Positions 1 through 6,788 of a stretch of DNA of 29,456 bases are shown here, one piece after another. The notes below the pieces were generated by a model. That model saw only the letters and a list, made by a program, of their open reading frames with translations, had not been told where the DNA came from and did no database searches. Numbering within the stretch: position 1 is the first letter of the stretch; each line of letters starts with the position of its first letter. Position numbers and translations under genes: made by a program. Source of the DNA: JAGLHV01 sp023132075 [NCBI: bacterium] (GTDB lineage Bacteria; CBDUZB01; JAGLHV01). The stretch covers positions 1 to 29,456 of the forward strand of contig JAGLYT010000002.1 of the NCBI GenBank assembly GCA_023132075.1, written 5' to 3'.

Positions 1-373
1 CCTGCTTACCCTGCCATTCGGCATAAATCATTCCTACATTGGCCGGGGTTTCATTAACCTTGATTTTACAGCGAATGGCACAGTCATCTCCGATCCCGGG
101 ATTGGGAAAGACTGCATAAGAAGTGTCGGATGTTTCAATTCCTTGATATTCAGCGGTGCTAATTTCAGTAGCGGGAATGGTATTACTGGTAGGATCTGCG
201 GTTACATCAATTTCATAACCATAGGCAATATGGGAAGAAGAGGGATTGGTAATACCCGTAAAATCATAAGTGGTGGCACCAAGAGCAGGTAAACAAAGAA
301 TAAGTAACAGAATAATAGAAAAAATAAAGAGTTGAATTTTCGGGAAAAGAAATTTTTTAATTAAGTTTATCAT
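1..373 (-). CDS. Secreted protein of unknown function, C-terminal part cut by window edge
   Basis: A reading frame opens with ATG at 373 and runs off the left edge, so about 124 N-terminal residues are visible. It begins with a Lys-rich n-region and a long hydrophobic stretch (roughly residues 8-30) ending in PALGA, a typical Sec signal peptide with a signal peptidase I site. The mature part is Thr/Ser/Pro-rich and beta-like with two cysteines near residue 100. An AAGGAGG ribosome-binding site lies 388-394, somewhat far (13 nt) from the ATG. It is the last visible member of the minus-strand series of secreted proteins. I do not recognise the family; a repetitive surface or Ig-like protein is likely. 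Confidence 0.75.
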   Translation of the reverse strand, partial: MINLIKKFLFPKIQLFIFSIILLLILCLPALGATTYDFTGITNPSSSHIAYGYEIDVTADPTSNTIPATEISTAEYQGIETSDTSYAVFPNPGIGDDCAIRCKIKVNETPANVGMIYAEWQGKQ

Positions 374-410
374 CAAAAATACAAAGCCTCCTTACCTTTA
401 CAAATAACTA

Positions 411-739
411 TTACCTGGCTACTACAATTGTCCCGTTTATTGCTTTTCCGTTAACTTTCAATTGATAGACATAAACACCGCTTCTTGCTTTTCTTCCGTC
501 ATTAAATTTTCCGTTCCAGCAAAGAGAATTAGTTATTTCTCCGGGAAGCATATCTGTCACATAAGAACCGGTTATTTAATGTATCATTAATGCCGTTTTT
601 AGTATAAATAGGAACCGGTGTAATGTCTGTATCAAATTGGCCAAGACAATTATACGCGTCCTGACCATTAATAAATGTATAACTTTTTATATGCAGGAAA
701 AAAATAAATATGAAAATAAAATAAAATAGGTTTTTTCAT
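411..739 (-). pseudogene. Decayed secreted-protein gene with FlgD/CHU-like C-terminus
   Basis: From an ATG at 737-739 a signal-peptide-like start (MKKPILFYF) reads into a stop after 23 codons. A neighbouring frame continues the protein (INGQDAYNCLGQF, then TPVPIYTKNGINDT). A third frame then carries a C-terminal module containing MLPGEITN, LCWNG, ARSGVYVYQL and a final VVAR followed by TAA at 411-413. That last part (411-573) is nearly identical at DNA level to the end of the intact FN3 gene (3465-3627). Normal length for this class is several hundred residues, so most of the gene is deleted and the remainder is frameshifted at least twice. One shift falls near a run of seven A/T (693-699). 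Either a true pseudogene or a deletion product of recombination between similar 3' ends. Confidence 0.75.
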
Positions 740-761
740 TTTTTAATTTTCCATTTTTAAA

Positions 762-796
762 TTACTTGTCTGGCTACTACAATTGTTCCGTTTAAG
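762..796 (-). repeat. Orphan 3'-end fragment of the FlgD/CHU-like C-terminal module
   Basis: About 33 bases match the last codons of the module found at 411-445 and 3465-3499 (encoding NGTIVVAR). They lie alone between the stop of the beta-helix gene (818) and the decayed gene (739). This looks like a footprint left when the C-terminal end of a surface-protein gene was exchanged or deleted. Confidence 0.65.
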
Positions 797-817
797 ATGA
801 GGAAAACAACTTTTTAT

Positions 818-3412
818 CTACGGTTGTTGTTCAGCCGTTATCGTTACTGTTATGGTCTGCTGCGTAGTTAAGCCTGTACTTGTCGGTGATTCAAACCTGA
901 ACCATAAATATCTTTCTTCACTGGGTGGAACATTGTATCCTTTAGCTGTTTCTCCTTCGTCGTCTTTGGCAAAATCTCCCGTAGAGCATACCCGCTGAGT
1001 AGTTCCGATAGCATCGGAAAAAGTTCCCCCAATATCAAAATGGCTGCTTTGTGCTGTGGCCGTCTGGAAATTACCGCACATACGGAATTCTTCCACCCCG
1101 GGAGCAGTATCAGTAACGCAGGTCCAGCCGGCAGGGGCAGCAAGATGAAGGGAATATCGTTCGTTGACATCTCCATTATTAGTAACGGTGATTGAGCTTG
1201 TAGCAGCATTAGTACTGTTTTTAAGTACCGTTCCAAAATCATAAGAAGAAGGATTAACAGAAATACTTAAAGTTACAATACCACTGCGTGAAGCTTGTTC
1301 GGTATTGGCGTAAGCACCCATATTGACCCTGTCTCCATTGTCTTCAGGTTCGTTATCATAATATGTATACTCTGTACCAGCTGAATAAGGAGCTCCGGCA
1401 TCAAGACAGGGACTGGATTCAGCGTCATTAACCCATCCGCCGGTTGTCCAATGGCCATAAATAGATTTAAGATGAAAATCACTGCCGGGAGTTACCAATT
1501 TTGGGTCTCCTGATATTGAATTTGCATCAGGAGATATATAGCAGCCTTGCCAATTAGCCAGGGTGGTGTAAGTTTCTGACGGTTCTGCCCAACTCCAGGC
1601 GTAGGCTAACCGGGTACCGGAGGCAACATAAAAAATATTATAGTCAGAATCCGGTGCGTTATTATCAAAACTATCATCTACCAAAAAAGCTTGCTCTATT
1701 TCAGTTGAGCAACAATTATTAACATAGAAAATATTGTTTCGAATAGTAACTCCTGATCTGTCTGCCTTGAAGATACCGCTGATAACATCATAAAATGTAT
1801 TATTGTATGCCTGGGAATTTATGCCTAATTGGTAGATTCCAGCGCTGTTATGGTTATAATTTCCTAGAGATTCAGTTAAATCATGAAAAATGCAGTTACG
1901 AATAATAGTAAAAGAAGCACCTGCTCCAACACCATGCGATTTTGTTCCGGTAAAATTTATTCCTTCAACTGTAACATAGGGAATATTAATCTTTAAGCAT
2001 CCATAGGAATTTATGCCATCATAATCACAAAACAGGACAGTACTTTTTTTATTTATCCATGTGGGCCTTTCTCCATTCTTAGAACGGATAGTTAATGTAT
2101 TATCAGAGGTTGTAGTAAGATTTTGTAGAGTAACTCCTTCTTCATAATCATCACTGTTTTGAATTTGAATAAAAAATCTACCTTTGCCGGTTAAATCATT
2201 GGATTCATTGGTACAAAGGTCGGAAAATGCCTGACCAACGGTTTTCCAGCAGTTATCCAGTATATCAGGGTTACCATCAGGCACACCGCTATCATCAGGG
2301 GCAGAAGAGTTGACATAATAAAATATGGAGGGCAACTTAATTAATACTGTACCTAATTGAACAGCATAAGTGCTAATATCATCACTTGCAGAGGAAATGG
2401 TAACATCACCCGAAGAAGTGATTTCTATTCCCACGGTAGTATCTTCTATCGCCGAAGGACTTACATTCAGGACCACGTGGATGTAGTTTGTTGTTGCATA
2501 TTCTGCTGTTACCGGTGTAGCAGAAAAATTAAAATCGGCATGGTTGCTGGTATTAAAAGTTGTGGTTATCGCCAGCTGACTTTCGGTTCCGCTATAGATA
2601 CCGTCTGTATCGGTAAACAACTTTACACTACTCAGGTCACTATCGGCATCACAAGTTCCGTATTCGGTGAGAGTAATAGTACTCAGGTCGCGGGGTTCGC
2701 TGGTATTATCAGCGTAATATTTAAAGGTCCCGACAAGTAAATTAACGCCGCCTTTGCATAGTGAATCAACTACACTATCTTTAGCAATAGTTACCTGCGT
2801 TTCTCCCGTAGGGGTATAATCAATTACTAATTTAGGTCTGTAATTATTGTATTCGGTATTTACCGTATAAAATCCGCAATGATTAGAAGGTTGTCCGCTT
2901 TCAATATCATTTTTAACCAATAGACCGTTATTATTAGTCGGTGTATTCCACCAGTCCTGGACTGTGCTGGTAGCCGGATAGCTTGCTTCTGCTCCGTCAG
3001 TATCCTGATAGGTGTAATTACCAAGTTCAGCGGGATTAAAGGTACCTCCTGTATTAGTCCAGGCGATTGCATTATCTCTATTATTCCAGCAGGCATATTG
3101 TGTAGTCCAGTTCTCGGTGAGTTGATAACATCTAAGGGTTAAACCACTAGTTCCGATGGCAGCTTCATATATATAGAAAGTAGCGGAGTTTATGGAAGCA
3201 CCGGGAGGAATAATGGAGAGAATGTCAAATTGGGCAATGTATCTAAACACAGTACTATTAGTGTGTCCTATTCCGTATGAAGAGGCTGAGGAGTTTATAA
3301 TAGTTGGATTGTCACTATCTATTCCGTTATCTGCTGCGGGGTATATGGTTACAATATCTGTTTGGGCATATCTAACCCAGAAATTAAGATGAAAAATAAT
3401 GAAAAACAACAA
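818..3412 (-). CDS. Secreted DNRLRE / beta-helix protein with C-terminal domain shared with the 190-aa secreted protein
   Basis: 864 residues as an open frame. Residues ~18-205 look like a DNRLRE/CBM96-type domain (RYIAQFDI, PPGASINSATFYIY, YRPKLVIDYTP). Residues ~360-705 look like a right-handed parallel beta-helix (YVTVEGINFTG, IIRNCIFHD, NNTFYDV, IRNNIFY, then DFHLKS and CLDAG as in pectate-lyase-like proteins). Residues ~715-864 match the 190-aa protein at 5650-6222 (SSYxFG, ITVTNxG, FRM, FAxDxEG, KGYxV, FRFExPT, TxQQxITVTIT). The frame itself starts at a TTG with no ribosome-binding site. A far better start, ATG at 3438 behind GGAGA, gives a perfect signal peptide but is out of frame by one base across a 10-A run (3421-3430). 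Stop is TAG. Likely a cell-surface, carbohydrate-related or adhesive protein; substrate unknown. Confidence 0.85.
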   Translation of the reverse strand: MLFFIIFHLNFWVRYAQTDIVTIYPAADNGIDSDNPTIINSSASSYGIGHTNSTVFRYIAQFDILSIIPPGASINSATFYIYEAAIGTSGLTLRCYQLTENWTTQYACWNNRDNAIAWTNTGGTFNPAELGNYTYQDTDGAEASYPATSTVQDWWNTPTNNNGLLVKNDIESGQPSNHCGFYTVNTEYNNYRPKLVIDYTPTGETQVTIAKDSVVDSLCKGGVNLLVGTFKYYADNTSEPRDLSTITLTEYGTCDADSDLSSVKLFTDTDGIYSGTESQLAITTTFNTSNHADFNFSATPVTAEYATTNYIHVVLNVSPSAIEDTTVGIEITSSGDVTISSASDDISTYAVQLGTVLIKLPSIFYYVNSSAPDDSGVPDGNPDILDNCWKTVGQAFSDLCTNESNDLTGKGRFFIQIQNSDDYEEGVTLQNLTTTSDNTLTIRSKNGERPTWINKKSTVLFCDYDGINSYGCLKINIPYVTVEGINFTGTKSHGVGAGASFTIIRNCIFHDLTESLGNYNHNSAGIYQLGINSQAYNNTFYDVISGIFKADRSGVTIRNNIFYVNNCCSTEIEQAFLVDDSFDNNAPDSDYNIFYVASGTRLAYAWSWAEPSETYTTLANWQGCYISPDANSISGDPKLVTPGSDFHLKSIYGHWTTGGWVNDAESSPCLDAGAPYSAGTEYTYYDNEPEDNGDRVNMGAYANTEQASRSGIVTLSISVNPSSYDFGTVLKNSTNAATSSITVTNNGDVNERYSLHLAAPAGWTCVTDTAPGVEEFRMCGNFQTATAQSSHFDIGGTFSDAIGTTQRVCSTGDFAKDDEGETAKGYNVPPSEERYLWFRFESPTSTGLTTQQTITVTITAEQQP

Positions 3413-3420
3413 TAAAAAAG

Positions 3421-3430
3421 TTTTTTTTTT
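3421..3430 (-). repeat. Homopolymer (A10 on coding strand) at the frameshift in the signal-peptide region
   Basis: Ten identical bases separate the ATG at 3438 (with ribosome-binding site GGAGA) from the long frame beginning at 3412. One extra base would join them into a signal peptide beginning MKLKKKTFLLLFF and ending before QTDIVT. The present length puts them out of frame. This may be a sequencing or assembly indel, a real inactivating mutation, or a slipped-strand phase-variation tract. Confidence 0.7.
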
Positions 3431-3464
3431 AATTTCATTTTTGCAATCTCCGCTTTTAAATTAT

Positions 3465-5207
3465 TTATCTGGCTACTACAACTGTTCCGTTTATTGCTTT
3501 TCCGTTAACTTTCAGTTGATAGACATAAACACCGCTTCTTGCTTTTCTTCCGTCTTTGAATCTTCCGTTCCAGCAAAGAGAATTAGTTATTTCTCCGGGA
3601 AGCATATCTGCTACAAAAGAGCCGCTTAAATCGTAGATCTTGCCGGTAACTGTTTCATTAGTGGGATTTTCAAAGACAAAGTTGGTTACATCATTTATTC
3701 CGTCATTGTTAGGGCTGAAAATACGCGGATAAACCTTAGTTAGAGTAAATTTTGTAAATATTAATTTCTGAATAATATTATAATAACCCAGGTATTTAGA
3801 TTTAATGCTGATAGTTTGATTGTCTGTATCGACAGTTCCTTCTATGTTTATCCATTCTACTCCGTTGTGCCAGGAAACAGCAAGCCTTTCATTAGCCTGA
3901 GCGGCAAAAATATCAGTTCCGCTAACGAATCCGTTGCTTGTCGGATAATGAAGAATAATGTCGGCTTCCGGACCTGGGAAAACACAATTAATTATTTGAT
4001 TGTCAGTATAGGTATTAGCCGCAAAGAGAAAAGAACAGATAGTATCATCATGGATAGTTATTTGAGGTTGAGTAATGGTAAGCACTAAATCATCATTGTA
4101 ACTATTAGTTTCCCGGAAGAGCGGGGAATTAATAGTTTGCGGCGTTAATATTCTGGTGTAAAAATCTGTTGCCAAAGCAATAATATTCGTATTCGGGGTG
4201 CTGTCGACGATCATTGTAGCATTAGTGCTTTCATTGTTTGAAGAATCTTCCGCTTTCACTGTGTAGTAAAATACCTGTCCGTTGATTGTTGTGTCTGTCC
4301 AGAATAAATCGGTAATCAATGAACCGTTGACCAATGTCCAGATATCCAGATGGATATTATCAGTGCGATAGATATTATATCCGGCTAAATCAGTACAGGG
4401 TGTTCCGTCAATATTTTGAGTTACCGCATGCCAGTTTAAAGTGATACTGCTTCTATCCGGGCTTAGAGTTCCTCTTAATCCCGATGGTTCTCTGGGTAAG
4501 AGGGTATCAATAAAAGGTAGTGTCGTTTGAGAAACGATATTACCGGCTGAAGTAATAATGCTGTCTCCGTTATACCCGCAGATTCGGTACCAATAAGTAG
4601 TGTCGTAATTTAAACCGTTATCAGTAAAAGTACTGGTAGTAATATTATCTGCCCATGTTCTAATAAATCCCCATGTTCCGGGAACACCGCTATTATCCGG
4701 TGCTCTCTCTACTGCATAGCGGGTGTTTCCACCTGTACCTGCTGTCCAGGAAAGTGAAATTGAAGTTTGGGTGCTGTTGGGTGAACTCAGACCGGTAGGG
4801 GAATTAGCTAAAGTATAGCGGGTATCCGGATTGGATGAAATACTTTCTCCAAAACCATTAAAAGATTTAACATATCGTCCATATAAGGTATTTGGATTTA
4901 AGCCGCCTTCCGACCAGATCGTTATATCAGTACTTACCTCTACTTTAAATCCATCGGTAGAGGTATAAATGCGATATCCGTCTTCATTAGCTACATCATC
5001 CCATGACCACTGAATAGTAGTTGTAGATAAGGCTGTTCCCAAAAAATTAGCCGGTGGAGAAGGTATTTGAGTGATAATCACAGTGCAGTAAATATCTTCG
5101 GATAGGGCAGCAACCAGGAAAGGGGTATAGAAAACCATTCCTATTAACAACAGGCTGATGGTAAAAACCACTATTCGGAAAATGGAGTTTTGTCTTTTAC
5201 TGTTCAT
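3465..5207 (-). CDS. Secreted triple fibronectin type III protein with FlgD/CHU-like C-terminal domain
   Basis: 580 residues from ATG 5207, preferred over an upstream TTG (5240) because AAGGGGCAGGG sits just ahead of it. A signal peptide/membrane segment covers ~11-35. It is followed by EDIYCTVII, a motif also present at the start of the 190-aa secreted protein. Three FN3 domains lie at ~48-134, 135-232 and 238-337 (SLSW, TTYWYRICGYN, SGLRG, LAGYNIYR, VFYYTVKAED). Residues ~345-490 are beta-rich and unrecognised. Residues ~492-580 are a FlgD-Ig/CHU_C-like end domain (RIFSPNNDGIND, KIYDLSG, WNGR, SGVYVYQLKV) ending in VVVAR. Such ends are associated with cell-surface proteins; in Bacteroidetes related domains are type IX sorting signals, but no sorting machinery is visible here. 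Probably an exposed adhesin or structural protein. Confidence 0.88.
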   Translation of the reverse strand: MNSKRQNSIFRIVVFTISLLLIGMVFYTPFLVAALSEDIYCTVIITQIPSPPANFLGTALSTTTIQWSWDDVANEDGYRIYTSTDGFKVEVSTDITIWSEGGLNPNTLYGRYVKSFNGFGESISSNPDTRYTLANSPTGLSSPNSTQTSISLSWTAGTGGNTRYAVERAPDNSGVPGTWGFIRTWADNITTSTFTDNGLNYDTTYWYRICGYNGDSIITSAGNIVSQTTLPFIDTLLPREPSGLRGTLSPDRSSITLNWHAVTQNIDGTPCTDLAGYNIYRTDNIHLDIWTLVNGSLITDLFWTDTTINGQVFYYTVKAEDSSNNESTNATMIVDSTPNTNIIALATDFYTRILTPQTINSPLFRETNSYNDDLVLTITQPQITIHDDTICSFLFAANTYTDNQIINCVFPGPEADIILHYPTSNGFVSGTDIFAAQANERLAVSWHNGVEWINIEGTVDTDNQTISIKSKYLGYYNIIQKLIFTKFTLTKVYPRIFSPNNDGINDVTNFVFENPTNETVTGKIYDLSGSFVADMLPGEITNSLCWNGRFKDGRKARSGVYVYQLKVNGKAINGTVVVAR

Positions 5208-5414
5208 TTTCCCTGCCCCTTTGACTTTGTTTAAATTCAATTATCACAAGAAACCTCTTTTTTGCTGATTTCAGGCTTATTACTGTTTTTCTTAATCTTC
5301 TTGACCAATTATGGACTACTATCTGGTTAAGCAGATTATGCCATTAATAAACTACCGATGAAGCAACAAATGGTGTAGTTCAAGGCGAAAATTTACTGTT
5401 TGGATTTTTTGTTT

Positions 5415-5530
5415 CAGAGTGGATAATCTTTATTACCGCAGAGTATTTTCAAGATTATTAATCTCTCTGTATTTATCGGTTTTAGCTAAAACGACTAATT
5501 TAGCTGATTAATTATTTGTCATCCACTCAG
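5415..5530 (-). ncRNA. Possible three-way-junction RNA structure
   Basis: Three nested complementarities fit one junction. The outer stem pairs 5417-5424 (GAGTGGAT) with 5521-5528 (ATCCACTC). One internal hairpin pairs 5423-5430 with 5451-5458, sharing two bases with the outer stem. The second pairs 5482-5490 with 5499-5507 (AGCTAAA/TTTAGCT core) around an 8-nt loop. It lies in the untranslated leader of the FN3 gene. The stems are short and AT-rich, so chance is possible; no known RNA family is recognised. Confidence 0.3.
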
Positions 5531-5587
5531 CAATCCAGCCCGTTTCAAAGAATTACACCTGTTCTTTTTTAGGACATAAGGAGTATG

Positions 5588-5647
5588 TTCTTAAAGGTTA
5601 AAATAAAATTTTTAACCCGAAGGTAAACCTTATATCCTTGTAAGAAC
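5588..5647 (-). terminator. Nested hairpins just downstream of the 190-aa gene (possible terminator or mRNA stabiliser)
   Basis: Immediately after the stop of the 190-aa gene, GTTCTTA (5588-5594) can pair with TAAGAAC (5641-5647). Inside that, AAGGTT can pair with AACCTT, or GGTTAAAA with TTTTAACC. A further small hairpin (GGACATA with TATGTTC, 5572-5590) overlaps. No clear U-run follows, so a role in mRNA 3'-end protection is as likely as termination. Confidence 0.4.
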
Positions 5648-5649
5648 TA

Positions 5650-6222
5650 TTAACTGGCAGTAGCGGTAATAGTAACCGTAATATACTGCTGTGCTGTTAC
5701 ATCCGTAGCTGTAGGTGCTTCAAAACGGAAATTCAAGTCTCTGGTAGCACTGGTGGCAACACTATATCCTTTTAAACCCACTCCTTCGAGATCTATGGCG
5801 AATTTAGTCGCAGAAGCAGTTTGAACGCCGGTAGTTAGTGCATCTGTGGGTCCATCGTAGCTGCCTGCTGCGTTAGCTGTTGTCGAAAACATAGCTGACA
5901 TTCTGAACTGATGAGCTGCCGGTGCTGCAGTTACCGGTGTCCAGGCAGTTCCGCCTCCGGTCAAACTATAAGCAATACTTAGATCATAGTCTTCGGTTAC
6001 ATTTCCATCGTTAGTAACGGTAATGGTTTGCGCGAGTGGTTCAGAACTTCCACTGGTAGCTAATGCTCCGAAAGGATAGCTCGAACTACTTAGAGATACG
6101 CTTAAATCCTGAATCAATACTGTACAATAAATGTTTTCGTTTAAACCGGCATAAACAGTACCGCCGGCGATACTCAACAAAAACACTATTCCGATGATGC
6201 TTAGAAATTTTGACGTTTTCAT
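5650..6222 (-). CDS. Small secreted beta-domain surface protein under riboswitch control
   Basis: 190 residues from ATG 6222 behind a GGGGG ribosome-binding site. Residues 1-25 are a signal peptide ending VYA, giving a mature 165-residue protein starting GLNENIYCTV. The mature part is Ser/Thr/Ala-rich and beta-like (SSSYPFG, ITVTNDGNV, HQFRMSAMF, GLKGYSV, RDLNFRFEAPT, QQYITVTITA). It is clearly homologous to the last 150 residues of the beta-helix protein at 818-3412, so this is the same domain as a stand-alone protein. The N-terminal IYCTV motif is shared with the FN3 protein. Expression is predicted to depend on the c-di-GMP-I riboswitch at 6491-6571. Function is unknown; a repeating surface-layer, fibre or matrix subunit is an inference from its size, secretion and regulation. 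Confidence 0.88.
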   Translation of the reverse strand: MKTSKFLSIIGIVFLLSIAGGTVYAGLNENIYCTVLIQDLSVSLSSSSYPFGALATSGSSEPLAQTITVTNDGNVTEDYDLSIAYSLTGGGTAWTPVTAAPAAHQFRMSAMFSTTANAAGSYDGPTDALTTGVQTASATKFAIDLEGVGLKGYSVATSATRDLNFRFEAPTATDVTAQQYITVTITATAS

Positions 6223-6256
6223 CTTCTAATCCCCCTTTTATTTTATATACTTAGAT

Positions 6257-6274
6257 TATAGGTAAAAACCTATA
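6257..6274. promoter_or_regulatory. Perfect 7-bp palindrome in the leader of the 190-aa gene
   Basis: TATAGGT, loop AAAA, ACCTATA. It lies 35 bases upstream of the ATG at 6222, within the transcribed leader. It could be an RNA hairpin affecting translation or stability, or a protein operator. Confidence 0.4.
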
Positions 6275-6306
6275 TTTGCATCTACATCTCTACATCTTTT
6301 TTTTTA

Positions 6307-6366
6307 GTTTATTTTTTCACCTCCTTTGGGATAGAATTTTGTGTTTATTTTTTCGTCACTTCCTTT
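6307..6366 (-). repeat. Two direct copies of a ribosome-binding-site-like leader element
   Basis: On the minus strand the motif AAAGGA(A/G)GTGA, then 5-7 A, then TAAAC occurs at 6343-6366 and again at 6307-6327. Each holds a near-perfect Shine-Dalgarno core but no useful start codon follows. They sit between the riboswitch terminator hairpin and the real start codon at 6222. They may be relics of duplicated leader sequence or ribosome stand-by sites. Confidence 0.4.
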
Positions 6367-6429
6367 CTCTTTAATTTTTAAATTGTTTTATTCAAACTTT
6401 CGCAATTCATTAGTTATACAATGAAAATA

Positions 6430-6465
6430 ACCGGATTCCCTGTTTTTAGCTACAGGCCACCCGGT
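6430..6465 (-). terminator. Terminator-like hairpin of the minus-strand riboswitch expression platform
   Basis: On the minus strand ACCGG, then CCTGT, loop, ACAGG and CCGGT form two 5-bp stems separated by a 4x4 internal loop, followed by the U-rich TATTTT. It begins 25 bases after the aptamer. The same ACCGG/CCGGT core recurs in the second terminator of the plus-strand riboswitch (16572-16618). Confidence 0.6.
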
Positions 6466-6490
6466 CTTTAAAAGTTTTTTTCCTCTTTTC

Positions 6491-6571
6491 TTGGGTAACC
6501 CAGCCTCCCTTGATTAAGTCCGGGACTGTAGCTTTGTGTCTCCGCCTCACGACGAATTTACCTTTTTCCAA
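6491..6571 (-). promoter_or_regulatory. c-di-GMP-I (GEMM-I) riboswitch aptamer upstream of the 190-aa gene
   Basis: Read on the minus strand: P1 TTGG pairs with CCAA at the end, then AAAAAGGTAAA, a short stem capped by a GUGA (GNRA) tetraloop, GACACAAAGCT, a second helical arm, and TGGGTTACC. These are the GEMM-I landmarks in order. Compared with the usual GGCAAA...GACGCAAAGCC, the C22-G45 pair is replaced by U22-A45, a compensatory change that supports true structure. The ligand-contacting G20 and A47 equivalents are kept, which favours c-di-GMP over cGAMP. A good promoter lies just upstream and a terminator-like hairpin downstream. Confidence 0.85.
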
Positions 6572-6602
6572 TGTAAAGATAATGTAACTATTATCTACCA
6601 TA

Positions 6603-6631
6603 AAAATAGCACCATTTTTAGTATTTGTCAA
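6603..6631 (-). promoter_or_regulatory. Sigma-70-type promoter for the riboswitch and 190-aa gene
   Basis: On the minus strand TTGACA (6631-6626), a 17-base spacer and TATTTT (6608-6603). The predicted start near 6597 lies about 25 bases before the aptamer, so the whole riboswitch is transcribed. Confidence 0.75.
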
Positions 6632-6703
6632 CCAATTATAAATTAAAATAGGACTGATATTTCTTCGGTTTTTCATGTCTTAAATATATCCTTTAAAAAT
6701 AAT

Positions 6704-6725
6704 GTTAAATTTTTTTGTATTTAAC
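6704..6725 (-). terminator. AT-rich terminator at the end of the six-gene minus-strand operon
   Basis: GTTAAAT, 8-base loop, ATTTAAC form a perfect 7-bp stem, followed on the minus strand by ATTATTTTT. It lies 64 bases after the stop of the last operon gene (6789). A weaker AT hairpin (6757-6780) lies between. Together they separate this operon from the riboswitch promoter. Confidence 0.55.
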
Positions 6726-6788
6726 CATAACTGTTATCTACTCCATGGGAAAACAATTAATATACTGATTGATATGTTAATATGGAGC

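Larger units (their letters stand above)
5208..5649. other. Long non-coding spacer between two secreted-protein genes
   Basis: About 440 bases without a convincing gene on either strand. On the minus strand it is the leader of the FN3 gene and the trailer of the 190-aa gene. Its distal half (5415-5647) holds several complementary arms, listed separately. I see no good consensus promoter and no match to the GEMM riboswitch consensus here. Confidence 0.6.

Noticed and set aside
2357-2740. 127-codon plus-strand frame
   Set aside because: Antisense to the beta-helix gene, composition unlike a protein, no ribosome-binding site.
5241-5649. A third c-di-GMP riboswitch in front of the FN3 gene
   Set aside because: None of the GGYAAA, ACRCAAAGC or GGGYTACC landmarks occurs in order.
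6446-6676. 76-codon minus-strand frame (MKNRRNISPIL...) as a gene
   Set aside because: It lies across a clear GEMM-I aptamer, its start is upstream of the predicted transcription start, and its end is in the terminator-like hairpin.
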